Shown piece after piece: positions 1 through 7,059 of a stretch of 64,000 nucleotides of DNA. How positions within the stretch are numbered: position 1 is the stretch's first letter; every line of letters starts with the position of its first letter. A program made the translations under genes and the position numbers. The notes beneath the pieces were generated by a model. That model made no database searches, was not told the origin of the DNA, and saw nothing but the letters and a program-made list of their open reading frames with translations. Origin of the DNA: Geomicrobium sediminis (lineage in GTDB: Bacteria > Bacillota > Bacilli > Bacillales > Marinococcaceae); NCBI RefSeq assembly GCF_016908595.1, contig NZ_JAFBEC010000005.1:124001-188000 (forward strand), in the 5' to 3' direction.

Positions 1-637
1 CCAAGCTCCTTCGTATAGACGACACTTAACGCACGATCCATAAACGATGCAAACTGGCCTCGGGTTACTTGATTACGTGGGCGAAACGAACCGTCAGACG
101 TTCTCGTTATTTCATGTTGAGAAAGAATGCTAATATTTGCACGGTGCGTTGCACTCGCTTTCGTTAAATCCGCCACCGGGTCTTGATTCCCACCTTCAAC
201 AACTCTTTCAAGATCAAATGCTCGAACGAGTACGGTTGCCATTTGTTCACGACTAATCTGTGAGCTTGGATTAAATTACTCATTGCTGCCCGTCATAACA
301 CCTGCTTCTTGCACAGCATAAATTGCAGCCGCTTGTGTATGATCACGACGCACATCGCTATAAATTGACGCTGGCAACTCCTCTTCATCTGGCAAATGTA
401 GTTCAAGAGCACGAGCAATCAATGTTGCGACTTGACCACGACTAATGTTAGCACTCGGACGATATGTACCTCTTGATACCCTTGAATAATCCCTCGATCG
501 GTCATACGTTCAATCGCTTCATAATGAGTATTCGTAGTATCAACGTCGAAGAATGATGGGCCTTCATTCGCTTGGATGACGCTCGGGACTAATGCCATAG
601 CAGCCATTGCGACCATTACGCTCGTTAACTTTTTCAT
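1..637 (-). pseudogene. Decayed S-layer-homology (SLH) domain protein, truncated by window edge
   Basis: The minus-strand start at 637 follows a good ribosome binding site (GAGGAGA) and opens with a signal peptide (MKKLTSVMVAMAAMALVPS, cleavage near QANEG). SLH repeats follow: a first one with FFDVDTTNTHYEAIERM, then after a frame change TYRPSANISRGQVATLIARA, then ISREQMATVLVRAFDL and a third ending VTRGQFASFMDRAL. SLH domains bind secondary cell-wall polymers and hold proteins at the cell surface. Two lesions break the frame. One base appears to be missing near 467-470, where GlnGlu should continue into ThrTyrArgPro. An in-frame TAA lies at 276-278, where Gln (CAA) would be expected before PheAsnPro. 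All three SLH repeats are otherwise well conserved, so decay looks recent. A sequencing error could explain one lesion but hardly both. Confidence 0.8.
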
Positions 638-751
638 AATCTGTCTCCTCGCTACACACTTTCTTCTAAGTATGACATAAGTCTTAGATTTTTTCTCTAT
701 TTTCTAGTAATGGTTTAACTTGTATACTAATAGTAGCAAGGAGGGTCAACG

Positions 752-1252
752 ATGAACATCATTCAAGAGACCGAACGCTTACGTCTTCGGGAAATGAACC
801 ATGAAGATGTTGTGCAACTGCTCACAATCTTTAGTGATCCCGTTGCTATGAAATACTATCCAGCAACAAAATCAAAATCCGAAACGAAAGAATGGATTGA
901 ATGGACGCTTGAAAATTATCGTAAATTTAATCTAGGGCTTTGGGTTGTTGAAGATTTAGAAACTGGAATTTTCTTAGGTCAGTGTGGAATTGTCCCTCAG
1001 AAAGTGAACAAAAAAATTGAAATGGAAATCGGTTATTTATTCAAACGAGAAGCTTGGGGAAATGGTTATGCGACTGAAGCCGCTTCCGCTTGTTGTGAGT
1101 ATGCCAATGAGCAACTCGGAATTACGCGCCTCATCTCAATTATCGATCCTGCAAATGAACCTTCTGTGCGGGTTGCAAAACGAATTGGGATGACGTACGA
1201 ACAACAAATGGAAAAATGGGGGAAGCTCGTGGACATTTATTGTTACTCATAA
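752..1252 (+). CDS. GNAT family N-acetyltransferase (RimJ/RimL type)
   Basis: A 166-residue single-domain acetyltransferase. It opens with the typical ETERLRLREMNHEDV strand of the RimJ/RimL group. The acetyl-CoA binding region is near residues 85-110 (IGYLFKREAWGNGYATEAA), followed by the C-terminal NEPSVRVAKRIGM helix. The family transfers acetyl from acetyl-CoA to N-terminal or small-molecule amines; the substrate here cannot be told. The start is fixed by a strong AAGGAGGGT eight bases upstream of ATG 752. It is monocistronic and is followed by a bidirectional hairpin shared with the opposing small membrane gene. Confidence 0.9.
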   Translation: MNIIQETERLRLREMNHEDVVQLLTIFSDPVAMKYYPATKSKSETKEWIEWTLENYRKFNLGLWVVEDLETGIFLGQCGIVPQKVNKKIEMEIGYLFKREAWGNGYATEAASACCEYANEQLGITRLISIIDPANEPSVRVAKRIGMTYEQQMEKWGKLVDIYCYS

Positions 1253-1259
1253 CATGAAC

Positions 1260-1284
1260 AAATCCCGCAAACGGTGCGGGATTT
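1260..1284. terminator. Bidirectional rho-independent terminator
   Basis: AAATCCCGC and GCGGGATTT form a perfect 9-bp stem around a 7-base loop between two convergent genes. The A/T ends can supply a U-tract in both directions. Confidence 0.75.
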
Positions 1285-1286
1285 CA

Positions 1287-1472
1287 TTACACTTTAGCTG
1301 TTGAACGATTCATTAGCAATCCATAAAGAAATGTAAATACAAGTCCGGAAAAACCAATGATTTGTGCCAATGTACTTGCAATTGCTGTAGGTGCAATAAT
1401 TCCAAATACTAGTGCTGTTATAGATACTACCATGCCGAGAAGAATTAATAATAGTACATTTAACCTCATCAT
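1287..1472 (-). CDS. Small two-TM membrane protein of unknown function
   Basis: A 61-residue protein made almost entirely of two hydrophobic segments (about residues 3-27 and 33-54) with a short basic tail (NRSTAKV). An AAGAGGTGAG ribosome binding site precedes the ATGATG start. An overlapping alternative frame is hydrophilic and lacks these properties, so this frame is preferred. No family is recognised. It is convergent with the upstream acetyltransferase and shares its terminator. Confidence 0.6.
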   Translation of the reverse strand: MMRLNVLLLILLGMVVSITALVFGIIAPTAIASTLAQIIGFSGLVFTFLYGLLMNRSTAKV

Positions 1473-1811
1473 CTCTCACCTCTTATCTCTATATTTAACT
1501 TATCTGCGCGCACCCTCTTATTAACATATTGTATATACCCTGCTTTCTAGTATGCTAAACGTATAGATTCGTCGGAATATTCAATCTTTACTCCAAATTT
1601 CAAATTCTCTCAATTATGCTAAAGAACTTCGCGCTTTTAATGTTATTCTTAATACTATACTTAAGGACGAATCGAATGTCAAGCGTTATTTTAAATATTT
1701 ACAGACTTGGTCCCAACCTTTATGATTAAAGAACGAATGTTCCCCTTTCTGTTGTACAACCCACACACAAATGTTCTTTTTGGCATATACCGTTAAAGAG
1801 GGGTGATAAAA
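1473..1811. other. Intergenic region upstream of the sigma-factor operon
   Basis: About 330 bases without a convincing ORF, between two divergent transcription units. It must hold the promoter of the sigO-like operon. The stretch 1690-1800 has TA-rich and TTTATG/CCCTTT patches but I cannot assign a -35/-10 pair with confidence. Confidence 0.4.
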
Positions 1812-2405
1812 ATGCAGTGGATCGTTAAGCAACTAATGGACGAGTGCCCCGAACTAGAATCATTTATTCGAAATCATAGTAAACTGTTTGAACAACCTAT
1901 CATGCAGCATTTTTTATCTAGTCCACAAGCTAGGAATGTCTTCATTCAAAGTATTCGTGAGCCAACTGACGCCAACCAACAGCGATTAGATGACCATTTC
2001 AAATCGTTTTATCTTGATGCACAATTTACCCATTATGTTTCGAAGACACTTTACTGGACTGCCATTCAATACGATCAAAAACGCCGAAAACAACGAACGA
2101 GGAATCCACTCATCGTGGACAACCCATCGGTCAATGACTATGCGATTGCTGTTGAACCCGACTATTCAATCATATGCGAAACACTCGACGTTCAATCATG
2201 GTCTTCCAACCCAAGACTCAGTCACGCCTTAACAAAGTTAACACCGCAACAGAAAAAAATACTCATCGGTTATTACAAGTTCGAACTGACTAATCAAGAA
2301 ATCGCGGATCAATTGAATGTTAGTCAACAAGCGGTCTCACGTATGCGCCTAGCAACCATTCGTTTTTTACAAAACGTTATGAAAGAAGGAACAGGCTATG
2401 ATTGA
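1812..2405 (+). CDS. sigO: SigO-like (YvrI) sigma factor subunit
   Basis: A 197-residue protein with a clear sigma-70 region 4 at the C-terminus (about residues 140-195: LTPQQKKILIGYYKFELTNQ, EIADQLNVSQQAVSRMRLA), the helix-turn-helix that reads -35 elements. The N-terminal 120 residues do not show a canonical region 2. This is the organisation of B. subtilis SigO (YvrI), which works with a separate region-2 subunit, RsoA. The next two genes match that system: a YvrJ-like peptide overlapping its stop, then a 68-residue RsoA-like protein. ATG 1812 is preferred over GTG 1803 because AGAGGGG sits eight bases upstream. No rsiO-like anti-sigma or oxdC-like target gene is adjacent, so the target regulon here is unknown. 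Confidence 0.75.
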   Translation: MQWIVKQLMDECPELESFIRNHSKLFEQPIMQHFLSSPQARNVFIQSIREPTDANQQRLDDHFKSFYLDAQFTHYVSKTLYWTAIQYDQKRRKQRTRNPLIVDNPSVNDYAIAVEPDYSIICETLDVQSWSSNPRLSHALTKLTPQQKKILIGYYKFELTNQEIADQLNVSQQAVSRMRLATIRFLQNVMKEGTGYD

Positions 2406-2565
2406 GATATCGTCACTCATTGAGATCATGTCCAAGTACGGGTTCCCGATTGCCATTACTCTTTATTTATTGTTCCGCTTTGAGCGAAGGTTAGAACGCC
2501 TCGAACGACTTTTTATAGAGAAGGTAAGTGAGAGAAATGACGATGAATCATCCAAAAAAAATTGA
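2398..2565 (+). CDS. yvrJ: YvrJ family small membrane protein
   Basis: A 55-residue ORF that starts inside the end of the sigma gene (ATGATTGA overlap) and runs into the start of the next gene. It has the YvrJ pattern: a single N-terminal transmembrane segment (IMSKYGFPIAITLYLLFRFE), then a charged amphipathic helix rich in Arg/Glu/Leu (RRLERLERLFIEK). In B. subtilis yvrJ is linked to the sigO/rsoA locus. The tight overlaps on both sides indicate translational coupling. Its biochemical role is not known. Confidence 0.75.
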   Translation: MIEISSLIEIMSKYGFPIAITLYLLFRFERRLERLERLFIEKVSERNDDESSKKN

Positions 2566-2740
2566 AGAAATCATCCAACAATTCGAACCAAAAATCCGAA
2601 AGTGTTTGCTTGAGACAACCCCTGAAGAGCGCGACGATTTAAGACAAGTTCTATACTTGAAACTGACAGAAATTATCCAAACATTCAACGAAGACAATGC
2701 CCCCACATTTGAAGAGTTCAAAAACCGCTTCCGGTCATAG
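2537..2740 (+). CDS. rsoA: RsoA-like sigma co-factor (region 2 subunit)
   Basis: A short hydrophilic helical protein of about 66-70 residues (IEEIIQQFEPKIRKCLLETT, then EERDDLRQVLYLKLTEIIQ), resembling the start of sigma region 2, which binds core polymerase and opens the -10 element. B. subtilis RsoA (YvrHa, about 79 residues) supplies this function in trans to SigO. The start could be GTG 2528, ATG 2537 or ATG 2543; AAGTGAGAG lies just upstream of the latter two. It is the last gene of the operon and is followed by a strong terminator. The assignment rests on size, position and helical pattern rather than a diagnostic motif. Confidence 0.65.
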   Translation: MTMNHPKKIEEIIQQFEPKIRKCLLETTPEERDDLRQVLYLKLTEIIQTFNEDNAPTFEEFKNRFRS

Positions 2741-2750
2741 CTTGTGGATG

Positions 2751-2777
2751 CCGCCCAGTTACTGGGCGGTTTTTTTG
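2751..2777 (+). terminator. Rho-independent terminator of the sigO-type operon
   Basis: CCGCCCAG and CTGGGCGG form an 8-bp GC-rich stem followed by seven T residues, directly after the rsoA-like stop codon. Confidence 0.9.
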
Positions 2778-2858
2778 TTGATGTGTACTTGAAAGTGGGG
2801 CACGTTCAGTGTGAGCCCTTCTTTTTTAGGCAGGTCGGGCATGGTACACCAGACGTGG

Positions 2859-3047
2859 CGCTTGCTACATCGCACCACGCTCTTGCTACACCATGCCCCG
2901 CGCTTGCTACACCTCACACCGCGCTTGCTACACCGCGCCTTGCGCTTGCTACACCATGTCCCGCGCTTGCTACACCTCACACCCCTCTTGCTACACCTCA
3001 CACCCCTCTTGCTACACCTCACCACTCTCTTGCTACACCGTACCCTC
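2859..3047. repeat. 21-bp tandem repeat array, 9 units (array 1)
   Basis: Nine consecutive 21-base units. The first 12 bases are nearly invariant (C[G/T]CTTGCTACAC); the last nine vary (for example CTCACACCG, CATGCCCCG, GCGCCTTG). There are no unique spacers, so it is not CRISPR. It lies between convergent genes, and the TAG stop of the opposing flavoprotein gene at 3033-3035 is formed by the GCTACA core of the last unit. The same core and the same 21-base period recur at 32.1-32.6 kb. Confidence 0.9.
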
Positions 3048-3932
3048 CGCCAATGACTTCTCGATCCAGACGGCGGCGAGTGTTCCTTCTCCCATTGCGA
3101 TCGTCACTTGTTCGGCGTGTACGCCGACGTCGCCGGCGGCGTAGATGTGCTGAACGTTCGTTTTCTTCGTTCTTGCTTCAGTAATGAGGTGACCGTTTTC
3201 CATTCGTTCGCAGCCTAGTTTGCGGGCAAGATCTGACTGCGGCGTTATTTTCCCGAAAGCGATAAATGCGTGTTTTGCCTCAATCACTTCGCCCGAATGC
3301 AATGTTACTCCGTTAAATTGCCGGTCGGTGACGAGTGGGGATTGGATGCGCTCTTCAATGTATTGAACATTCATGTCACGTAGTAGTGCTTTATCTTTCT
3401 CACGTATTGCTTCACTCGTATGATTAATATAAATGAGTTCGCTAGCCCAATGATGCAATCGTTTTGCCATATGAACGCCCGATTTCCCTGAGCCTAAAAT
3501 GAGGGCTTTTTTTCCTTGGACTTCATATCCATCACAATCTGGACAAATGTATACGGTACTTCCGAGACACGATTCTAATTGCGGGAACGGGTTGGGGTCC
3601 GTCACACCGGTAGCAAATAAAAGTCGCTTCGCTTCATACGATTGACCGGTTCGTGTTAATAATTGAAAATGGTCTGTTCGTTCGATGGCTACGACTTCTT
3701 CTGTTTGATAGAGCACCCCGAGCATTTTTCCTTGCTGTTTGCCTATCCTTCTGAGTTCCTCACCACTTACTCCGTCTGGCCAGCCGAGGATGTTTCGATA
3801 CTTTTGACAGAGTGTAGATCTTCCTTTGCCTTTATCGAGGACGAGCACATTTCGCTTATAACGTCCTAGCTGGATAGAGGCTTGAATTCCAGCAATTCCT
3901 CCTCCAATAATGACACAATCATAAAGAGCCAT
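3033..3932 (-). CDS. Thioredoxin-reductase-like FAD/NAD(P) oxidoreductase
   Basis: A 299-residue class II flavoprotein. The N-terminal FAD fingerprint is IIGGGIAGIQASIQLGR; the central NAD(P) site is ALILGSGKSGVHMA; the C-terminal FAD contact is IYAAGDVG. A CPDC motif in VYICPDCDGYE sits where thioredoxin reductases carry their redox-active cysteines, so a dithiol mechanism is possible. Many Bacillus paralogues of this size have no known partner. The start at 3932 (MALYDC) is chosen because AGGGGGA lies seven bases upstream, rather than the longer ORF to 3950. The stop codon falls inside tandem repeat array 1. Confidence 0.85.
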   Translation of the reverse strand: MALYDCVIIGGGIAGIQASIQLGRYKRNVLVLDKGKGRSTLCQKYRNILGWPDGVSGEELRRIGKQQGKMLGVLYQTEEVVAIERTDHFQLLTRTGQSYEAKRLLFATGVTDPNPFPQLESCLGSTVYICPDCDGYEVQGKKALILGSGKSGVHMAKRLHHWASELIYINHTSEAIREKDKALLRDMNVQYIEERIQSPLVTDRQFNGVTLHSGEVIEAKHAFIAFGKITPQSDLARKLGCERMENGHLITEARTKKTNVQHIYAAGDVGVHAEQVTIAMGEGTLAAVWIEKSLAEGTV

Positions 3933-3982
3933 ACTGATTCCCCCTAGCATAGCTAGCTTCTGTTCCAGGCCCTTTTTCTATG

Positions 3983-4017
3983 CAATAAAAAAAGACTTGC
4001 AAATGGATCGCAAGTCT
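3983..4017 (-). terminator. Terminator of tlp
   Basis: AGACTTGC/GCAAGTCT stem (8 bp, loop 9) overlapping the tlp stop codon, followed on the minus strand by a run of T residues. Confidence 0.85.
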
Positions 4018-4225
4018 ATCGCTCATCTTCAATTTCGTGCCGCAATGCATCAACACTGTCTCTTCTTCGACGGTTTTTCTCATCTATGTCGTGCTGGTCT
4101 TTTTCGCTCATTTCACCAAGATGGGCTTGTTGAAAATTTTCCGCTTCATTTATGTTCTCAATCGTATCATTTATGATTCGTTCGATTCGATCTCCATTGT
4201 TCTCATTGCTTTCTTTGTAACTCAT
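4016..4225 (-). CDS. tlp: Small acid-soluble spore protein Tlp
   Basis: A 69-residue, highly charged protein matching the Tlp family: DRIERIINDTIENINEAENF in the first half and EKNRRRRDSVDALRHEI in the second, the Asn-Thr-Ile-Glu-Asn-Ile and Glu-Lys-Asn-Xaa-Arg-Arg signatures. Tlp is a minor small acid-soluble protein of the forespore core, so the host is a spore former. ATG 4225 is used because GGGGTGAT lies seven bases upstream; an ORF extension to 4291 runs through the upstream sRNA terminator. A forespore sigma-G promoter was not identified. Confidence 0.85.
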   Translation of the reverse strand: MSYKESNENNGDRIERIINDTIENINEAENFQQAHLGEMSEKDQHDIDEKNRRRRDSVDALRHEIEDER

Positions 4226-4252
4226 CAATATCACCCCACTGTAATTTACCCA

Positions 4253-4389
4253 AAAAAAAGCGCAATATGCCTTGGGAGGGCATATTGCCAATAGGTATTA
4301 CATAAAGGGGGATGTTTGAGAGCAAAACGTGGCGAGAACCTCGACAACGTCTTCTCAAATAAGTAATTGATAATGAATATCAATGTCAC
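4253..4389 (-). ncRNA. fsrA: Fur-regulated small RNA, FsrA-like
   Basis: A complete minus-strand transcription unit with no plausible ORF. A near-consensus sigma-A promoter (TTGACA at 4418-4423, 17-base spacer, TAATAT at 4395-4400) predicts a start near 4389. A perfect 10-bp stem (GCAATATGCC/GGCATATTGC, 4262-4288) followed by eight T residues ends it, giving about 137 nt. The promoter lies between two Fur-box-like sequences. The RNA holds C-rich unpaired stretches (CAUCCCCCUUU and a CUCCC terminator loop), as in B. subtilis FsrA, which pairs with G-rich ribosome binding sites of iron-using genes. It also has an internal stem closed by UUGAGA/UCUCAA. Naming it FsrA is inference from architecture; sequence identity was not tested. 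Confidence 0.7.
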
Positions 4390-4446
4390 TTACTATATTA
4401 GATGGTTTTCATACGAGTGTCAATAACTAATTGAAAATAATTCTCA
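4368..4446 (-). promoter_or_regulatory. Sigma-A promoter flanked by two Fur boxes
   Basis: TGATAATGAATATCA (4368-4382) matches the 7-1-7 Fur consensus TGATAATnATTATCA at 13 of 14 positions and covers the predicted transcription start. TGAAAATAATTCTCA (4432-4446) matches at 12 of 14 and lies just upstream of the -35 element. Fur with iron bound would block both sides of the promoter, so the RNA should be made when iron is scarce. Confidence 0.75.
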
Positions 4447-5523
4447 CTACTTTTTCATTACGTTAATTGATGATTCAGACACTGCGATTCCATTCACATA
4501 AATCGTCACGATGTGAGTACCTGGATAGTGCTTTCTAGTTGATAAATCAGCGAATGAATGCGTTCGTTCTCGTTCAACGATTTCACCAGTGCGATACGTT
4601 CGTTCCACAAGAAGGAACTTCTTCTCTGATTGCTTCCCGTTCGCTTTGACGAATTGAATGCCGTACTCGACCCGCATTAATCCTGCCTGTTCTATCGTAA
4701 AACCGTAATGCATCGTAATGCTTTCACCGATTACTATCGAGGGTGGTTCGATGTTCAACACCCCGTCTCGGACTTGTCCACTGTATCCGAACAGTTCGTA
4801 CGCTTCAGGCAGGCTTTTTCGAATTAACGTTCGGCATCCGTGACGAATGATCCAATCCGTTTGTTCAGATTTCCCTTGCCATGATTTCGCCAGTTTTAGG
4901 ACGTAGTTTGGGTGGTCTTTCGAAAAATCGTTAAGATGATTGGCGACGCTTTTTCGCACGTATTTGGACGGATCTTCCTTTAGTAGTTCCAAAATCGCTG
5001 TCGTTTTCGTTGGATCTTTAATGAATCTTGACAGCGTCTTGCCCCACGGCAATCTCGGTCTAGATCCTTCACTTGCGAGTCTTCTCACGTGCTCGTCCTC
5101 ACTCGACGCCCATTCCTTCATGACCTTCACCATTTCAGATGGGTCTTTTTCGATAAACGGGCGAACGGCAAATTCTGAACTAGCATGGGGTGTGAAGCGC
5201 CGGAGCATTATCATAGACGTCTCCCAATGATCAATTCCATATTTTGCAACAAAATGAGGAAAGAACATGTAGCCTGAGGCACCTTTTGCATCTGCTGCTT
5301 CCGCTAAAATAGTGACCGCCTCTTCGTAATCAGCCGGTAAATGCATTCGGAGGGTTTCCGTAATTTTGTCGATTCGATTCATCATCTCGAGGTCTGTCCA
5401 CGGTTCACGCTGGACGTCTTCGGCAAAAGCATCAATGTGAAAATCTTGATGCACACTTTGAACTTTCAGACCGACTGTTCGTAAATATTCTTGATTAAAC
5501 ATGTTTTTAATCGCTTCTGCCAT
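4447..5523 (-). CDS. alkC: AlkC-type DNA alkylation repair glycosylase
   Basis: A 358-residue HEAT-repeat DNA glycosylase of the AlkC/AlkD superfamily. The body (residues about 20-245) consists of paired helices, with the characteristic SEGSRPRLPWG and SKYVRKSVANHLNDFSKDHP stretches and a TDWIIRHGCRTLI repeat. The last 100 residues (PPSIVIGESITMHYGFTI onward) form a beta-rich domain matching the Ig-like C-terminal domain of AlkC. AlkC removes 3-methyladenine and related cationic lesions. An AGGAG seven to ten bases upstream supports the start. Its stop abuts the Fur box of the sRNA gene. It stands alone with its own upstream region. Confidence 0.85.
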   Translation of the reverse strand: MAEAIKNMFNQEYLRTVGLKVQSVHQDFHIDAFAEDVQREPWTDLEMMNRIDKITETLRMHLPADYEEAVTILAEAADAKGASGYMFFPHFVAKYGIDHWETSMIMLRRFTPHASSEFAVRPFIEKDPSEMVKVMKEWASSEDEHVRRLASEGSRPRLPWGKTLSRFIKDPTKTTAILELLKEDPSKYVRKSVANHLNDFSKDHPNYVLKLAKSWQGKSEQTDWIIRHGCRTLIRKSLPEAYELFGYSGQVRDGVLNIEPPSIVIGESITMHYGFTIEQAGLMRVEYGIQFVKANGKQSEKKFLLVERTYRTGEIVERERTHSFADLSTRKHYPGTHIVTIYVNGIAVSESSINVMKK

Positions 5524-5583
5524 CTACAGTCAACTCCTGTTCAGGTTACTTGCTTTTTTACTAGTGTAAGCCAGAACTCGCCA

Positions 5584-5611
5584 CAAAAAAACTCCCCAGC
5601 ATGTGGGGAGT
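5584..5611 (-). terminator. Terminator of the iron-ADH/mmsA operon
   Basis: ACTCCCCA/TGGGGAGT 8-bp stem, 5-base loop, followed on the minus strand by seven T residues. Confidence 0.9.
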
Positions 5612-5619
5612 ACGTTCGT

Positions 5620-7059
5620 TTAGTGCCAACGTTGCGTAAGCATTTTGCGTTTCGTATAGAAGTTAATACCGTCTTTTCCGTTTGCATGAAGGTCACCGTA
5701 GAACGAGTCTTTCCAACCTGAGAATGGGAAGAATGCCATAGGAGCTGGAACGTTTACGTTTACACCGAGCATACCTACTTCAATGTCTTCTCGGTATTCT
5801 CGTACCGCTTTTCCGCTGTTCGTATAAAGAACTGAACCGTTACCGAACTTGGATTTGTTCGTGAGTTCAATCGCTTCTGTGAGGTCTTTGACGCGAACAA
5901 TTGAAAGGACTGGCGCAAAGATTTCTTCTTGCCAAATTTTCATTTCTGGCGTGACGTGATCAAAAATACTCGCCCCTAAGAAATAACCATTACCAGCTTC
6001 AGTTGGCACATCTCGTCCATCTCTTACGAGCTTCGCGCCTTCACTGATTGCTTCTTCCATTTGTCCTTTCACTTTGTCTAAATGACTTTGGCGAATAACA
6101 GGTCCTAATGTAATCGAGCGATCACTGCCATCACCCATTAACAATTCATCTGCTGACTTCTTCAAACGCTCAACGAGTTCATCAGCGATTTCTTCAACAG
6201 CAACGACGACAGCGGTTGCCATACAACGTTGACCTGCACTTCCAAATGCCCCGCTCGTAATTCCTTCAATTGTTTTATCAAGATCGGCATCTGCCAATAC
6301 GATCGAATGGTTTTTTGCTCCAGCTAGTGCTTGTACTCTTTTTCCATAGCTAGCACCCGTTTTATATACGTACTCAGCGACAGGTTGAGAACCGACGAAA
6401 CTAATCGCTGGGACATCTTCATGTTCCAACAATCCATTCACAACGTCATGCGCACCGTGTACAAGGTTCAACACCCCTTTTGGAATACCTGCTTCAGTTG
6501 CCAACTCAACGAGTCGTTCTGCAAGAAGTGGTGTACGCTCCGAAGGTTTTAGAACGAACGTATTCCCTGTAGCAATCGCAAGTGGGAACATCCAACATGG
6601 CACCATCATTGGGAAGTTAAACGGTGTAATTCCGCCAACGACCCCAACTGGATAGCGATACATTCCCGATTCAATCCCCGTTGCAATCTCTGGCAAGCTC
6701 TCACCCATCATTAATGTTGGAGCGCCAGCTGCAAACTCCACGCACTCAATTCCACGCTGTACTTCTCCATATGCATCATCAAACGTTTTGCCGTTCTCTT
6801 TCGTAATCAATTCAGCAAGCTCATCATGCTTTCCAATGAGGAGTTGTTGATAATTAAATAAGTAGCGCGCGCGCTTTGGCACAGGAACTTTTTTCCATGA
6901 TTTAAAGGCCGCTTTTGCAGCTTGTACAGCATCATCCACGTCTTCTTTCGTTGATAATGGCGTTCTAGCAATTTCTTCACCTGTTGCTGGGTTTGGAACA
7001 GATTCGTATTCTGACGTTTTCGCTTTGACCCATTCACCGTTAATATAATTAGTTAGCAT
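5620..7059 (-). CDS. mmsA: CoA-acylating methylmalonate-semialdehyde dehydrogenase (MmsA/IolA family)
   Basis: A 479-residue aldehyde dehydrogenase. NAD-site motifs include [18 protein letters not shown] and [12 protein letters not shown]; the catalytic cysteine is in [10 protein letters not shown]; the C-terminal half has [20 protein letters not shown] and the absence of the usual LELGGK glutamate motif ([11 protein letters not shown] here) mark the CoA-dependent MmsA/IolA class. This class oxidises methylmalonate semialdehyde or malonate semialdehyde to propionyl- or acetyl-CoA. It overlaps the 3' end of the iron-ADH gene by 11 bases, so the two form one operon under a sigma-54 promoter. 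The context suggests an alcohol-to-aldehyde-to-acyl-CoA route rather than valine or inositol breakdown. Confidence 0.85.
   Translation of the reverse strand: MLTNYINGEWVKAKTSEYESVPNPATGEEIARTPLSTKEDVDDAVQAAKAAFKSWKKVPVPKRARYLFNYQQLLIGKHDELAELITKENGKTFDDAYGEVQRGIECVEFAAGAPTLMMGESLPEIATGIESGMYRYPVGVVGGITPFNFPMMVPCWMFPLAIATGNTFVLKPSERTPLLAERLVELATEAGIPKGVLNLVHGAHDVVNGLLEHEDVPAISFVGSQPVAEYVYKTGASYGKRVQALAGAKNHSIVLADADLDKTIEGITSGAFGSAGQRCMATAVVVAVEEIADELVERLKKSADELLMGDGSDRSITLGPVIRQSHLDKVKGQMEEAISEGAKLVRDGRDVPTEAGNGYFLGASIFDHVTPEMKIWQEEIFAPVLSIVRVKDLTEAIELTNKSKFGNGSVLYTNSGKAVREYREDIEVGMLGVNVNVPAPMAFFPFSGWKDSFYGDLHANGKDGINFYTKRKMLTQRWH

Noticed and set aside
2859-3047. CRISPR-like array
   Set aside because: Units are contiguous with no unique spacers, the period is 21 bases and no cas genes are present.
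2744-3184. Repeat-encoded ORFs across array 1
   Set aside because: Same reasoning as for array 2; the plus-strand frame runs antisense into the flavoprotein gene.
4037-4294. Plus-strand ORF over tlp and the sRNA terminator
   Set aside because: Antisense shadow of tlp; no ribosome binding site.
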